NCBI GenBank assembly: GCA_015655145.1
Contig: JAATFO010000088.1
Span: 1 to 64,000 of the forward strand
From: Enterobacterales bacterium
Lineage (GTDB): Bacteria; Pseudomonadota; Gammaproteobacteria; Enterobacterales; Enterobacteriaceae
DNA: 64,000 nt
Reading direction: 5' to 3'
Shown here: positions 19,226-27,323 of the stretch, piece after piece
How positions within the stretch are numbered: the first letter of the stretch is position 1
How the letters are laid out: every line of letters begins with the position of its first letter
Program-made: the position numbers and the translations under genes
Notes under the pieces: generated by a model
Seen by the model: the letters and a program-made list of their open reading frames with translations, nothing else
Database searches by the model: none
Told to the model about the DNA's origin: nothing

Positions 19226-19952
19226 TTTGAACGCCGATCTTGGCGAGGGATGTGACAGTGACCAGGCGCTCCTGCAATTAGTCACCTCGGCAAATATTGC
19301 CTGCGGTTTCCATGCCGGCGATGCACAAACCATGCTGCAATCGGTGCGTTGGGCGCTGGCATCCGGGGTGGCTATTGGGGCACATCCGAGCTTTCCCGAC
19401 AGGAAGAATTTTGGCCGTACGGCCATGCAATTACCGCCGGAAACCGTATACGCTCAGCTGATTTATCAGGTGGGGGCCCTCAAAGCGATAGCTGAAAGTG
19501 AAGGCGGTAAACTTGCCCATGTCAAACCTCACGGCATGCTTTATAACCAGGCCGCGTGCGACCCGCAACTGGCCGATGCGATTGCGCGGGCAGTAAAAGC
19601 GGTTGATGCGCAACTGATGGTGATGGGGCTGGCTAACAGCGCATTGATTCACGCGGCACGCCGCAATGGTTTACTCACGCGTGAAGAAGTTTTTGCCGAT
19701 CGCGCGTATCAGTCTGATGGCACGCTGGTGCCGCGCAGCCAGTCGGGCGCAATGATTGACAGTGACGAAAAAGCCATCGCGCAAACCCTGGGTATGGTGC
19801 AAAACGGTAACGTGCAGAGTATTGACGGCCACAGGGTTGAGGTTAACGCTGAGAGCGTTTGCCTGCATGGCGATGGTGCTCATGCACTTAATTTTGCCCG
19901 TCGGTTACGTGCGACATTTGCTGCTAACTTCATTGATGTCACCAGTCAGTAA
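19215..19952 (+). CDS. pxpA: 5-oxoprolinase subunit PxpA (LamB/YcsF family)
   Basis: Catalytic hydrolase subunit of PxpABC. The start is the ATG giving [12 protein letters not shown], the invariant family N-terminus, located inside the end of pxpC; an upstream in-frame ATG would add nine residues. The length is 245 residues (E. coli 244). Conserved [10 protein letters not shown] near 35 and KPHGMLYN near 100 are visible. In E. coli nei follows; here the next genes are a DUF969/DUF979 membrane pair after about 120 bp, probably in the same transcript. Confidence 0.96.
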   Translation: MKIDLNADLGEGCDSDQALLQLVTSANIACGFHAGDAQTMLQSVRWALASGVAIGAHPSFPDRKNFGRTAMQLPPETVYAQLIYQVGALKAIAESEGGKLAHVKPHGMLYNQAACDPQLADAIARAVKAVDAQLMVMGLANSALIHAARRNGLLTREEVFADRAYQSDGTLVPRSQSGAMIDSDEKAIAQTLGMVQNGNVQSIDGHRVEVNAESVCLHGDGAHALNFARRLRATFAANFIDVTSQ

Positions 19953-20071
19953 ATAACAGAACAATATGCCCTGTAGCAGGCAGTGTCTCGTCACTGACGG
20001 TAGTGGCGCTCATGCGCAATTGCCGGACACCGCCTGGTCACGGTTTTTTTATATCCTTGAGGAGGATCATG

Positions 20072-20800
20072 ATGCAGAGTGCCGTGAGTCTATGGCCACT
20101 GATTGGCATTGCCGTTATCGTTGTTGGTTTTCTGTTACGTTTTAACCCAGTGCTGGTGGTGATGGTCTCGGGACTGGTTACCGGCTTCGCCGCCCATATG
20201 CCGTTGACGGATATTTTGGAAAAACTGGGGTCGGGTTTTCTTAATACACGTAACCTGGCGTTAATTTTATTGTTGCCACTGGCGGTGATCGGTCTACTGG
20301 AACGTCACGGGCTCAAAGAACGGGCGCAGGCATGGATTGGGCAAATCAAAAGCGCGACGGCGGGACGGTTGTTGATTCTTTATCTGTTTATTCGTGAAAT
20401 CACGGCCGCGCTCGGATTAACCAGTCTTGGCGGTCACCCGCAGATGGTTCGACCATTGCTGGCGCCCATGGCGGAAGGCGCCACTGAAAATCGTTATGGT
20501 GAATTGCCACCTGCGGTTCGCCATCGTTTGCGGGCGATGGCTGCGGCGACAGATAATGTCGGCGTGTTTTTTGGCGAAGATATCTTTGTTGCTTTTGGCG
20601 CGATCCTGTTTATGCATAACTTTATGCTGGAATCCGCCGGTATTCAGACTGAGCCGTTGCATATTGCGGCATGGGGAATTCCCACTGCAGTTTGTGCATT
20701 TATCATCCATGCCGTGCGTTTGCGTCGCCTCGATAAAAAACTGGCGGCGGAACTGACGCAACTTACTGATCAGGCATTGAAAGCAAAAGGAGCTCGTTAA
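20072..20800 (+). CDS. DUF969 family membrane protein, putative 5-oxoproline transporter subunit
   Basis: Integral inner-membrane protein of 242 residues with about five to six hydrophobic segments, for example WPLIGIAVIVVGFLL near the start, LALILLLPLAVIGLL near 70 and VFFGEDIFVAFGAILFM near 175. The start was placed at the second of two adjacent ATGs because GGAGG lies six bases before it; the first ATG is 3 bases earlier. Proteins with DUF969 are nearly always paired with DUF979, and in several bacteria the pair neighbours pyroglutamyl peptidase or 5-oxoprolinase genes. A role in 5-oxoproline import is inferred from that context only; no substrate is shown by the sequence. Confidence 0.85.
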   Translation: MQSAVSLWPLIGIAVIVVGFLLRFNPVLVVMVSGLVTGFAAHMPLTDILEKLGSGFLNTRNLALILLLPLAVIGLLERHGLKERAQAWIGQIKSATAGRLLILYLFIREITAALGLTSLGGHPQMVRPLLAPMAEGATENRYGELPPAVRHRLRAMAAATDNVGVFFGEDIFVAFGAILFMHNFMLESAGIQTEPLHIAAWGIPTAVCAFIIHAVRLRRLDKKLAAELTQLTDQALKAKGAR

Positions 20801-21822
20801 TGTTCCAGCAACATTACCTTTTCTGGCTGGCTGGCGTGATTTTGCTGGTCGTGGCTGTCATGTCCTGGCGGGACAGCGCCAATCCACGTCGGCTAACAAC
20901 GGGTTTGTTCTGGGCGCTGTATGGGGTGGTTTTTTTGATCGGGGATTGGTCTTATACCCTCATGGCGTCGTTTAGCCATTCATTGTCGAATGAGGATGGG
21001 CAGCAAAAGGTACATATTATTGTCGGCGCGGTGGTCGTGGTGATGGCGCTGATCGCGGGTTTCGGCGGCGTCAGACTTGGTCGCTACCACCAGCGTAGCG
21101 CTGCGGAGCGCAAAGCGAGCGCTGAACGGCTTCATAACCGCTTATTCTTGCCCGCCTTAATTATTCCGGTGGTTACGGTGGTGGGAGTGCTGGCATTTAA
21201 TCACATTCCCGCATTGCAGACAGCGTTTTTTGGCTCCGGAGAACATGCGACCCTGGTGACTCTGTTTTCAATGACATCAGGTTGTCTGATTGCCTGGCTG
21301 GTGGCATTGAAAATGACCCATGACAGCCCGCGTCAATCCCTTCAGGAAGCGCGCCGTTTGCTCGATGCCATTGGCTGGGCATTTATTTTGCCGCAGTTTC
21401 TCGCGACGCTCGGCCTGTTGTTCACGGCTGCGGGTGTTGGCACGGCAATTTCACACCTGACTGAAACCTGGCTGGCGGTAGACAATCGCTTTATCGCGGT
21501 GGCGACTTACGCCGTGAGCATGGCGCTACTCACGATGGTGATGGGTAATGCATTTGCGGCATTTCCGATAGTGACTGCGGGTATCGGCATCCCAATATTG
21601 GTGTTGCAACATGGCGGTAATCCAGCCGTCATGGCCGCGATAGGCATGTTTTCGGGGTATTGCGGTACGCTGATGACGCCGATGGCGGCCAACTACAATA
21701 TTGTTCCGGCCGCATTGCTTGAATTGCCGGATCGGAATGCGGTGATCAAGGCTCAATTGCCGACGGGAGTGCTATTGCTTATCGTCAACATATTCCTGCT
21801 CTGGTTTTTGATGTTCTTGTGA
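20800..21822 (+). CDS. DUF979 family membrane protein, partner of the DUF969 protein
   Basis: A 340-residue membrane protein with about eight to nine hydrophobic segments and a basic cytoplasmic loop near 95-115 (RLGRYHQRS, then AERKASAERLHNR). A glycine-rich stretch near 245-300 (MGNAFAAFPIV, GYCGTLMTPMAANYN) resembles the substrate-binding hairpins of ion-coupled carboxylate transporters. Its ATG overlaps the stop of the DUF969 gene by one base (TAATG), implying coupled translation and a two-subunit complex. As the last gene of the pxp operon it is a candidate for moving 5-oxoproline or a related acid across the membrane. It is convergent with gltA. Confidence 0.85.
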   Translation: MFQQHYLFWLAGVILLVVAVMSWRDSANPRRLTTGLFWALYGVVFLIGDWSYTLMASFSHSLSNEDGQQKVHIIVGAVVVVMALIAGFGGVRLGRYHQRSAAERKASAERLHNRLFLPALIIPVVTVVGVLAFNHIPALQTAFFGSGEHATLVTLFSMTSGCLIAWLVALKMTHDSPRQSLQEARRLLDAIGWAFILPQFLATLGLLFTAAGVGTAISHLTETWLAVDNRFIAVATYAVSMALLTMVMGNAFAAFPIVTAGIGIPILVLQHGGNPAVMAAIGMFSGYCGTLMTPMAANYNIVPAALLELPDRNAVIKAQLPTGVLLLIVNIFLLWFLMFL

Positions 21823-21889
21823 CGCGAATCAGCAACCTGTAATCCGTACCTTGGGTTTATGTCTTGCGGGCCAGCAAAATCACAAGTTC

Positions 21890-21908
21890 AGGGGGCGAGC
21901 AGCCCCCT
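21890..21908. terminator. GC-rich hairpin between convergent DUF979 gene and gltA
   Basis: AGGGGGC / GCCCCCT stem with a short loop in the 99-bp convergent spacer. No T run follows directly on either strand, so its role as a terminator is uncertain. Confidence 0.45.
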
Positions 21909-21921
21909 TGCCCTGGCGGCG

Positions 21922-23205
21922 TTACTTTTTCAGCAGCGACTGAAATTCGCGTTGCTGGTAGCCGGTATACAACTGGCGTGGACGGGCGATCTTAATGCCG
22001 TCATTGTGCATCTCGCTCCAGTGGGCGATCCAACCGACAGTCCGTGCCATCGCAAAAATCACGGTAAACATGGAAGAGGGAATGCCCATGGCTTTCAGGA
22101 TAATTCCAGAATAGAAATCGACATTCGGATACAATTTGCGCTCAATGAAATACGGATCATTCAGGGCGATGTGTTCCAGTTCCATCGCCACTTCCAGCAA
22201 GTCATCTTTCATGCCTAATTCATTCAGGACTTCGTGGCAGGTTTCACGCATAACAGTCGCCCGTGGGTCGTAATTTTTGTAAACGCGGTGACCGAATCCC
22301 ATCAGACGGAAAGAATCATTTTTATCTTTCGCACGTTTTACAAATTCCGGGATGTATTCAACGGTGCGGATTTCTTCCAGCATACGCAGGCAGGCTTCGT
22401 TAGCGCCCCCATGAGCGGGCCCCCACAACGATGCGATACCTGCGGCGATACAGGCAAACGGATTCGCGCCAGAAGAGCCAGCGGTGCGCACAGTGGAGGT
22501 GGAGGCATTTTGCTCGTGATCAGCATGCAGGATCAGAATCCGGTCCATGGCGCGTTCCAGCACCGGATTGATTTCATAAGTCTCACACGGTGTTGAGAAC
22601 ATCATATTGAGGAAGTTGCCAGCATACGAGAAGTCATTACGCGGGTAGACAAACGGTTGACCGATTGAGTATTTGTAGCACATTGCCGCGACAGTCGGCA
22701 TTTTCGACAACAGACGGAAGGCGGCGATTTCACGATGACGCTCAATATTGACATCCAGCGAATCGTGGTAAAACGCGGCGAGCGCACCGGTAACGCCACA
22801 CAATACCGCCATAGGATGAGAGTCACGGCGGAAACCATGAAACAGACGGGTAATCTGTTCGTGAATCATGGTATGGCGGGTTACCGTATCACAAAACGCT
22901 TTAAACTGTTCTGGCGTTGGTGCTTCACCATTTAACAGTATGTAGCAAACTTCGAGATAATTAGAGTGAGTAGCAAGTTGGTCGATCGGGAAACCGCGAT
23001 GCAGCAGAATACCCTCGTCACCATCGATATAGGTGATTTTGGATTCACAGGACGCGGTGGAGGTAAAACCCGGGTCGAATGTGAACAGGCCTTTTGCGCC
23101 GAGGGATCGGACGTCTACAACGGGTTTGCCCAACGTGCCATCTAGCACGCCCAGCTCAATCGGGGCTTCGCCTTCGAGGGTTAGCGTCGCTCTTTTATCA
23201 GCCAT
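21922..23205 (-). CDS. gltA: Citrate synthase, type II hexameric
   Basis: Condenses acetyl-CoA and oxaloacetate to citrate, the entry step of the TCA cycle. It has 427 residues, the E. coli length, with the N-terminal domain that binds the inhibitor NADH. Catalytic motifs are GPAHGG near 265, GFGHRVY near 306 and the aspartate of VDFYSG near 363. It diverges from sdhCDAB-sucABCD across a 627-bp control region, as in E. coli, where ArcA and CRP act on both sides. Confidence 0.98.
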   Translation of the reverse strand: MADKRATLTLEGEAPIELGVLDGTLGKPVVDVRSLGAKGLFTFDPGFTSTASCESKITYIDGDEGILLHRGFPIDQLATHSNYLEVCYILLNGEAPTPEQFKAFCDTVTRHTMIHEQITRLFHGFRRDSHPMAVLCGVTGALAAFYHDSLDVNIERHREIAAFRLLSKMPTVAAMCYKYSIGQPFVYPRNDFSYAGNFLNMMFSTPCETYEINPVLERAMDRILILHADHEQNASTSTVRTAGSSGANPFACIAAGIASLWGPAHGGANEACLRMLEEIRTVEYIPEFVKRAKDKNDSFRLMGFGHRVYKNYDPRATVMRETCHEVLNELGMKDDLLEVAMELEHIALNDPYFIERKLYPNVDFYSGIILKAMGIPSSMFTVIFAMARTVGWIAHWSEMHNDGIKIARPRQLYTGYQQREFQSLLKK

Positions 23206-23585
23206 TTATAATCTCCTTAGCGTCTTATTTGTAGAATATTTGACACCTGAATTGCCATCACATTCGGTCTGCCAGACTATCTACTCTGTGACGTAGTATT
23301 GCGTGCAGGGTACAGAGCGATGGGCGCGACCGGCTAAGGGCCCGGCAAGTTATGTGCTACTGCGTTTCGCGGTTGTTAAAGATCCGGTCTGGTTATTACG
23401 TTACTGGTCACTAATAACCTGATGCTTTTGGGCAGTCCATCCTGCCAATGTTACATAACTTACGCTTAGGGGAAAGTGTATCCCCATAACTTTTGTGCAT
23501 CATAGGATTTTTAATCCCCCGTTTGTAACAAGAATGTTTAATTTTTGTCAAATCATATAATTAAATTTGTATAAATTGTGAAATT

Positions 23586-23601
23586 CGTGAGAATGATCAC
23601 T
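23586..23601. promoter_or_regulatory. Putative CRP site upstream of sdhC
   Basis: CGTGA-GAATGA-TCACT matches TGTGA-N6-TCACA at eight of ten positions. It is centred about 80 bp upstream of the predicted sdh transcription start. Confidence 0.5.
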
Positions 23602-23638
23602 GTTCCGCCTAAAAGTGACCAAAGAAATTGTAGGGGAA

Positions 23639-23667
23639 TTGTAATAGGAATGTGATCCCCCTATACT
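23639..23667 (+). promoter_or_regulatory. Likely sdhC promoter
   Basis: TTGTAA, a 17-bp spacer and TATACT. Transcription would start near 23675, leaving a leader of about 160 nt before sdhC. Confidence 0.65.
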
Positions 23668-23832
23668 TCCGCCAGGTCTCCGGAATACCCTGAACACCAG
23701 GAGCTACCCAGCGTTTTTACCGTGTCAATTAACACTGGATGTTGCTGTTTTGGTGACGGTGCCGATCGTCTGATCACGGTAGTGTTCGGACATCACCTTC
23801 AGGACCGGAGGAAGTAAAATAAGAAAAGTTGT

Positions 23833-24222
23833 GTGGGCAAAACTGTGAAAAAACAAAGGCCTGTAAACCTTGATCTGAGTACGATCCGGTTTCCCGTTAC
23901 TGCAATAGCGTCCATTCTTCATCGCGTCTCCGGCGTGATCACCTTTGTGTCTGTCGGTATTCTGCTTTGGCTACTGGGCCTCTCCCTCTCATCACCTGAA
24001 GGTTTCCTGCAGGCATCCGCTCTGATGGACAGCTTTATTGCGAAATTCATTATGTGGGGAATTCTGACCGCGCTGGCTTATCATATTGCCGTCGGTATTC
24101 GTCATATGTTGATGGATTTTGGTTATCTTGGTGAGACGCTGGCAATCGGTACCCGTTCTGCTCAGATCGCGTTTGGCATTACTGTCGTGCTTTCAATTTT
24201 GGCTGGAGTCCTCGTATGGTAA
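23833..24222 (+). CDS. sdhC: Succinate dehydrogenase cytochrome b556 subunit SdhC
   Basis: Membrane anchor of complex II, binding haem b and ubiquinone. It has 129 residues, as in E. coli, with three transmembrane helices. Ser27 and Arg31 of SILHRVSG belong to the quinone site and His84 (LAYH) is the haem ligand. The start is GTG (reads GKTVKKQRP after the initiator). A second in-frame GTG four codons later cannot be excluded, and the ribosome site (AAGAAAAG) is weak. The 3' end overlaps sdhD by 7 bp. Confidence 0.95.
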   Translation: MGKTVKKQRPVNLDLSTIRFPVTAIASILHRVSGVITFVSVGILLWLLGLSLSSPEGFLQASALMDSFIAKFIMWGILTALAYHIAVGIRHMLMDFGYLGETLAIGTRSAQIAFGITVVLSILAGVLVW

Positions 24223-24563
24223 GCAATGCTTCTGCACTGGGGCGCAACGGCGTACATGACTGGCTTTTGCTACGTGCCGCCGCGATGGTTATCACCCTCT
24301 ATGTGCTCTATCTCCTTGGTTTCGTTGTGATGTCAGGCACGTTGACTTACGACATCTGGCGTGGGTTCTTCGCATCGTCGTTTACTAAAGTGTTCACCCT
24401 TCTGACCCTGTTCGCCATTCTGGTTCATGGCTGGATTGGTATGTGGCAGGTTTTGACCGACTATGTTAAGCCGCTATCGGTACGCTTGATGTTACAGCTG
24501 CTGATTGTGGTTGCGCTGTTGGTTTATGTCATTTATGGAACTGTTGTGGTGTGGGGTGCGTAA
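24216..24563 (+). CDS. sdhD: Succinate dehydrogenase membrane anchor SdhD
   Basis: Second membrane subunit of complex II. It has 115 residues with three transmembrane helices. His71 (LVHGW) is the other haem b ligand; Asp82 and Tyr83 (TDYVKP) line the ubiquinone pocket, with Trp and Tyr side chains at the expected positions. It overlaps sdhC by 7 bp and its TAA shares one base with the sdhA ATG, so all the subunits are translationally linked. Confidence 0.96.
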   Translation: MVSNASALGRNGVHDWLLLRAAAMVITLYVLYLLGFVVMSGTLTYDIWRGFFASSFTKVFTLLTLFAILVHGWIGMWQVLTDYVKPLSVRLMLQLLIVVALLVYVIYGTVVVWGA

Positions 24564-26329
24564 TGAATTTGCCAGTCAGAGAGTTTGATGCCGTGGTGAT
24601 CGGCGCTGGCGGTGCAGGCATGCGTGCCGCGCTGCAAATCTCCCAATCGGGACAGAGCTGCGCTCTGTTGTCCAAAGTATTCCCCACCCGTTCTCACACT
24701 GTATCTGCACAAGGCGGCATTACTGTGGCATTGGGCAATACCCATGAAGATGACTGGGAATGGCACATGTACGATACGGTAAAAGGATCCGACTATATTG
24801 GCGATCAGGACGCTATTGAGTACATGTGTAAAACGGGACCGGAAGCCATCCTCGAACTGGAACATATGGGATTGCCTTTTTCCCGCCTGGATGACGGCCG
24901 TGTTTATCAGCGTCCTTTCGGCGGCCAGTCGAAAAATTTTGGTGGTGAGCAGGCGGCCCGGACGGCCGCTGCCGCTGACCGAACCGGTCACGCTCTGTTA
25001 CATACGCTTTACCAACAGAATCTGAAAAATAAAACCACGATTTTTTCTGAATGGTATGCGCTTGATCTGGTCAAGAACCTGGATGGGGCGATAGTCGGTT
25101 GTACCGCGTTGTGTATTGAAACCGGCGAAGTGGTGTATTTCAAAGCAAAGGCTACGGTGCTGGCGACGGGCGGTGCGGGGCGTATCTATCAATCCACCAC
25201 CAATGCGCACATTAATACCGGTGATGGCGTCGGTATGGCTTTGCGTGTTGGTGTGCCTGTCCAGGATATGGAAATGTGGCAGTTCCATCCCACCGGTATC
25301 GCCGGTGCCGGGGTGCTGGTGACGGAAGGCTGCCGTGGTGAGGGTGGCTACCTGCTGAATAAGCATGGCGAACGTTTTATGGAACGTTATGCGCCTAACG
25401 CAAAAGATCTTGCCGGTCGTGATGTGGTTGCTCGCTCGATCATGATTGAAATTCGTGAAGGCCGTGGTTGTGATGGTCCCTGGGGATCGCACGTGAAGCT
25501 AAAACTGGATCATCTGGGCAAAGAGGTGCTGGAATCTCGTCTGCCAGGTATTCTGGAGTTATCACGTACCTTTGCGCACGTCGATCCGATAAAAGAACCC
25601 ATCCCGGTGATCCCTACTTGCCATTATATGATGGGCGGAATTCCAACCCGCGTGACCGGCCAGGCGCTGACAGTGAATGCGCAAGGTGAGGATGTACTGG
25701 TTCCGGGCTTGTTCGCGGTGGGTGAAATCGCCTGCGTATCGGTACATGGCGCCAACCGCCTCGGTGGTAACTCGCTGCTTGACCTGGTGGTTTTTGGGCG
25801 CGCAGCCGGACTGCATCTGCTGGAATCTATCCACGAGCAAGGCGAACTGCGTGAGGCCACAGAATCTGATATCGACGCCTCGCTGGCGCGCCTTAATCGC
25901 TGGAACAATAATGTGACGGGGGAAGACCCGGTGGAAATCCGCAAGGAGCTTCAGGCCTGTATGCAGCATAATTTCTCGGTATTCCGGGAAGGAGATGCAA
26001 TGGCAAAAGGTCTTGAAGAGCTAAAAATCATTCGCGAACGTTTGAAAAATGCTCGCCTTGATGACCGCTCGAGTGATTTTAATACGCAGCGGGTTGAGTG
26101 TCTGGAGCTGGATAACCTGATGGAAACAGCCTATGCCACGGCGGTATCAGCTAACTTCCGCACCGAGAGCCGTGGCGCACATAGCCGTTACGACTACCCG
26201 GATCGCGATGACAAAAACTGGCTGTGTCACTCACTTTATCTGCCGCAATCCGAAAGCATGACGCGCCGTGAGGTGAATATGCAACCCAAACTGCGCGCGG
26301 CGTTTCCGCCGAAAGTACGTACCTATTAA
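24563..26329 (+). CDS. sdhA: Succinate dehydrogenase flavoprotein subunit SdhA
   Basis: Oxidises succinate to fumarate with covalent FAD. The start is the ATG overlapping the sdhD stop ([14 protein letters not shown]); 588 residues, the E. coli length. The Rossmann motif GAGGAGM is at about 14-20, and His45 in [12 protein letters not shown] is the FAD attachment site. Substrate residues in QFHPTGI and HCYMMGG-type segments (here CHYMMGG) are intact, as is the active-site Arg of GRDVVAR near 286. FAD attachment normally requires SdhE, which is not in this window. Confidence 0.97.
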   Translation: MNLPVREFDAVVIGAGGAGMRAALQISQSGQSCALLSKVFPTRSHTVSAQGGITVALGNTHEDDWEWHMYDTVKGSDYIGDQDAIEYMCKTGPEAILELEHMGLPFSRLDDGRVYQRPFGGQSKNFGGEQAARTAAAADRTGHALLHTLYQQNLKNKTTIFSEWYALDLVKNLDGAIVGCTALCIETGEVVYFKAKATVLATGGAGRIYQSTTNAHINTGDGVGMALRVGVPVQDMEMWQFHPTGIAGAGVLVTEGCRGEGGYLLNKHGERFMERYAPNAKDLAGRDVVARSIMIEIREGRGCDGPWGSHVKLKLDHLGKEVLESRLPGILELSRTFAHVDPIKEPIPVIPTCHYMMGGIPTRVTGQALTVNAQGEDVLVPGLFAVGEIACVSVHGANRLGGNSLLDLVVFGRAAGLHLLESIHEQGELREATESDIDASLARLNRWNNNVTGEDPVEIRKELQACMQHNFSVFREGDAMAKGLEELKIIRERLKNARLDDRSSDFNTQRVECLELDNLMETAYATAVSANFRTESRGAHSRYDYPDRDDKNWLCHSLYLPQSESMTRREVNMQPKLRAAFPPKVRTY

Positions 26330-26345
26330 TTGCGGAGAGCAAACG

Positions 26346-27062
26346 ATGAAACTCGAGTTTTCCATTTATCGTTACAACCCGGATGTTGATGATGCGCCAC
26401 GTATGCAGGAATATCATCTGGAGGCGGAAGACGGGCGCGACATGATGATGCTGGATGCGCTAATTCGGCTGAAAGAAAACGATCCTTCGCTGGCGTTCCG
26501 TCGTTCATGTCGTGAAGGCGTTTGTGGTTCTGATGGCCTGAACATGAATGGCAAAAATGGACTGGCATGTATTACGCCGATCTCCGCCCTTGGCAACGGC
26601 AAGAAGACGATTGTCATTCGCCCGTTGCCAGGGTTGCCGGTAATTCGTGATCTGGTTGTCGATATGGGCCAGTTCTATGCACAATATGAAAAAATCAAAC
26701 CGTTCTTGTTGAATAACGGTGAAAATCCACCCGCACGCGAACATCTGCAATCACCCGCAGATCGTGCGCATCTGGATGGTTTGTACGAGTGTATCTTGTG
26801 CGCCTGTTGCTCAACATCGTGCCCGTCGTTTTGGTGGAATCCGGACAAATTCATTGGGCCGGCCGGTCTGCTGGCCGCGTACCGTTTCCTGATTGACAGC
26901 CGCGATACGGAAACCGATGCCCGACTGGATGATCTGAATGACGCATTCAGTGTATTCCGTTGTCATAGCATTATGAATTGTGTGAACGTATGTCCGAAAG
27001 GGCTCAATCCGACACGCGCAATCGGCCATATTAAATCCATGTTGCTGCAAAGAAGTGCATAA
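26346..27062 (+). CDS. sdhB: Succinate dehydrogenase iron-sulfur subunit SdhB
   Basis: Carries electrons from FAD to ubiquinone. It has 238 residues, as in E. coli. The plant-ferredoxin domain binds [2Fe-2S] through Cys55, Cys60, Asp63 and Cys75. The C-terminal domain has CILCACCSTSCP near 149-160 and two later cysteine groups (FRCHSIMNCVNVCPKG) for the [4Fe-4S] and [3Fe-4S] clusters. It ends sdhCDAB; a 261-bp structured gap precedes sucA. Confidence 0.97.
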   Translation: MKLEFSIYRYNPDVDDAPRMQEYHLEAEDGRDMMMLDALIRLKENDPSLAFRRSCREGVCGSDGLNMNGKNGLACITPISALGNGKKTIVIRPLPGLPVIRDLVVDMGQFYAQYEKIKPFLLNNGENPPAREHLQSPADRAHLDGLYECILCACCSTSCPSFWWNPDKFIGPAGLLAAYRFLIDSRDTETDARLDDLNDAFSVFRCHSIMNCVNVCPKGLNPTRAIGHIKSMLLQRSA

Positions 27063-27067
27063 CGCAT

Positions 27068-27206
27068 CATCTCCCCGGGCACCCGGGGAGATGACCGAGG
27101 AAACCGTTGAAAGGTTGTTTGTTCGGCGTGAATCAATGGGCCTGATGGTGAAAACTGCCAGGGCGCAATGAATTTCACTGCTGTAACCGGCTTTTCAACG
27201 GTTCCC
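27068..27206 (+). repeat. Nested inverted repeats in the sdhB-sucA gap
   Basis: A perfect 12-bp GC-rich palindrome (CATCTCCCCGGG at 27068-27079, CCCGGGGAGATG at 27082-27093) starts six bases after the sdhB stop. It is followed by a second, wider inverted repeat: GGAAACCGTTGAAAGG near 27099-27114 pairs with CTTTTCAACGGTTCCC at 27191-27206. No T tract follows either stem. E. coli has repeated palindromes in the same gap, and such structures are known to stabilise upstream mRNA and set the ratio of sdh to suc message. That role here is inferred. Confidence 0.7.
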
Positions 27207-27323
27207 TTTACGGGTAGGGCGGCGGTCACGCACAGCGCTCGTATTGACGAACTTGACGACAACAGGCCGTTAACCCGGCGACAATGAAACCTCGAAAAAG
27301 CATGCAATGCTTAAGGGATCACA

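Larger units (their letters stand above)
23206..23832. promoter_or_regulatory. Divergent gltA/sdhC control region
   Basis: 627 bp without a gene. The part near sdhC (23510-23670) is AT-rich and holds a CRP-like site and a strong promoter match, annotated separately. The 5' leader of sdhC is about 160 nt long, room for the small-RNA control (RyhB, Spot 42) known in E. coli; I could not verify pairing sites by eye. Confidence 0.75.

Noticed and set aside
26963-27307. Minus-strand frame in the sdhB-sucA gap
   Set aside because: Mostly antisense to sdhB and the palindromic spacer; the reading frame is a by-product of the inverted repeats.
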